DNA of 64,000 bases. Source: Eriocheir sinensis. Its lineage: Eukaryota; Arthropoda; Malacostraca; Decapoda; Varunidae. Under the pieces are notes generated by a model. The model saw only the letters and a program-made list of their open reading frames with translations. It was not told the origin of the DNA and did no database searches. Below, piece by piece: positions 62,961 to 64,000 of this stretch; the first letter of the stretch is position 1; each line of letters begins with the position of its first letter. A program made the position numbers and the translations under genes. Where the stretch lies: assembly GCF_024679095.1 (NCBI RefSeq), contig NC_066517.1, positions 23,445,040 to 23,509,039 of the forward strand, given 5' to 3'.

Positions 62961-63024
62961 AATGTGGCCCGTCACTGGTACACGGTAAAGCCACAAATTT
63001 GGCCCGTCGCTGCTACCGGGTTAA
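62961..63024. mobile_element. Second piggyBac-like terminus
   Basis: CACAAATTTGGCCCGTCGCT, then GCTACCGGG and TTAA at 63021, identical to the right end of the 62.3 kb copy. A diverged duplicate of the terminal motif (GTGGCCCGTCACTGGTACAC) sits just upstream. The left end was not found, so it is truncated or rearranged. Confidence 0.55.
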
Positions 63025-63660
63025 CAGGACATCAACCCTCACCTATTTAACCCTTTCATTCCCATTCCTCCTTTTCTCTCTCTTCCATCTCCTCCTATCA
63101 CCTTCCCCTTCCTCTTTTTTATTTCTTTCCCCTCCCCTTTCCTCCTTCTCTTCCTCCCCTCCCTGTTGCTGCCTAGTGAAGTATAACATTATTTTTTGCC
63201 GGTCTCTCTCCCCGCCGGACCTTACCAGAGTACATCTTCCCGGCTCACCTAAAAATAGCTCACGGGGGTATAGGTACAGACGCTGGCACAGACGTATATC
63301 AGGCGGACCACAGTTCGTACCTCGTTACCTGTGGAGCTCTCACCTGTCTGTCTGTCTGCTTGTCTGTCTGCCCGTCTCGCCATTGATCCAGAAAGGTGAT
63401 GAAGGTTTTTTTTATTATTCTTTTATGATCGATGGTAGAGCAAGAAGAGGAAGTGGGTTAGTGGACAAGGTAGCGAAAGGAAGGAAGGAAAGGAGGGAGG
63501 ATGAAAAAAACGGAATAAAGAGGGCTTGGAAGGAAGGAAGGAAGGAAGGAAGCAGAAAAGAAGGGAGGGAAGGAAACAGATGAAGAAAGAGGAAAGAAAA
63601 CAAGAGATAGAGGAAAGACGGAAGCAGTATATTGTGTGACGCTCTTCCCCCTCTCCCCAC
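63025..63660. other. Pyrimidine and purine tracts, no gene seen
   Basis: CT-rich 63055-63170, CTGT run near 63342-63372, GGAAGG-rich 63478-63590. Nothing else recognised. Confidence 0.6.
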
Positions 63661-63662
63661 CA

Positions 63663-63941
63663 TCACCGTCTCTCTCTTTCTCCTCTTCTCCCTCCTCCAA
63701 AACCAAGCCCTTCATATCCTCCTTCCCTCAAGTCGCTAGAGTGAGGTATTCCTTCTCTCCAAGCGGCGGGAACTTCTTCAAAACATAAAGATCTCATTGG
63801 GATTGGAATTTGGCTTGCCCCGCTTCGATGCAACGTACCCCATACCACCCGGAGAGCTTGACGGGCGATCACAGCACCCAGGTAACTAGATTCTGAAGTG
63901 CGGCAGGTATGGAGGGCCAGGTAGTACTCAGGATCATTCAC
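63663..63941 (-). other. Coding-like frame of unknown nature
   Basis: Minus-strand frame from ATG 63941: MNDPEYYLALHTCRTSESSY, then LGAVIARQALRVVWGTLHRS, ending in Gly/Arg-rich repeat translation. Composition is plausible for protein for about 75 codons, but another frame of the same strand is equally plausible and no family was recognised. It may be transposon debris. Confidence 0.2.
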
Positions 63942-64000
63942 CCCGCTTCTCTAGTATCCGTCTGCACCTCGTGGCGGCTCTTATCACGCCCTCCAGGAAG

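Overview
The window looks like nuclear DNA of a decapod crustacean, probably a crab. The evidence is: split genes with GT-AG introns; an extreme load of simple repeats (GA, CA, GGA, GTG, ACT, TTA); arthropod-type CCTAA/TTAGG telomere-like motifs; and non-LTR retrotransposon 3' ends with CATAAGAA tails of a kind I associate with decapod genomes. The species is an inference; no species-specific marker was seen.

One real protein-coding gene was found: an Evi5/EVI5L orthologue on the + strand. It encodes a TBC-domain Rab GTPase-activating protein with a long coiled coil. I can assemble 17 phase-compatible coding exons from 4274 to the stop at 30888 (2808 nt, 935 residues). Exon 1 (4274-4434) is separated by a 12 kb, microsatellite-packed intron from exon 2 (16425). 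A GC-rich block around 15.35-16.11 kb carries a second candidate first exon (ATG at 15803). Exons 4-8 encode the TBC domain, with the arginine finger (IRRDIAR) and the glutamine finger (YCQG) intact. Exons 8-16 encode the coiled coil. Exon 17 encodes an acidic, Ser/Thr-Pro-rich tail.

Layout: 1-4.27 kb, pyrimidine tracts, dinucleotide repeats and a GTG-rich block. 4.27-30.9 kb, Evi5, with intronic minisatellites (24 bp x 15; 30 bp x ~16; ~165 bp x 5) and a LINE 3' fragment. 30.9-33.2 kb, 3' UTR and flank. 33.2-50.8 kb, LINE and SINE relics, minisatellites, and very long GA/CT, CA, AT, GTG and ACT tracts. 50.8-58.2 kb, four successive unrelated tandem-repeat arrays (170, ~132, ~170 and ~195 bp units); the first carries CCTAA telomere-like repeats in every monomer. 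58.2-64 kb, purine or pyrimidine tracts, a three-copy tandem repeat and small inverted-repeat transposons, two of them nested.

There is no operon, CRISPR array, phage or bacterial content. Nearly all other open frames are translations of simple repeats. The most useful novel items are the assembled Evi5 model with its alternative 5' ends, a duplicated splice acceptor, a GC-AG intron, the telomere-motif satellite, and the nested small transposons.
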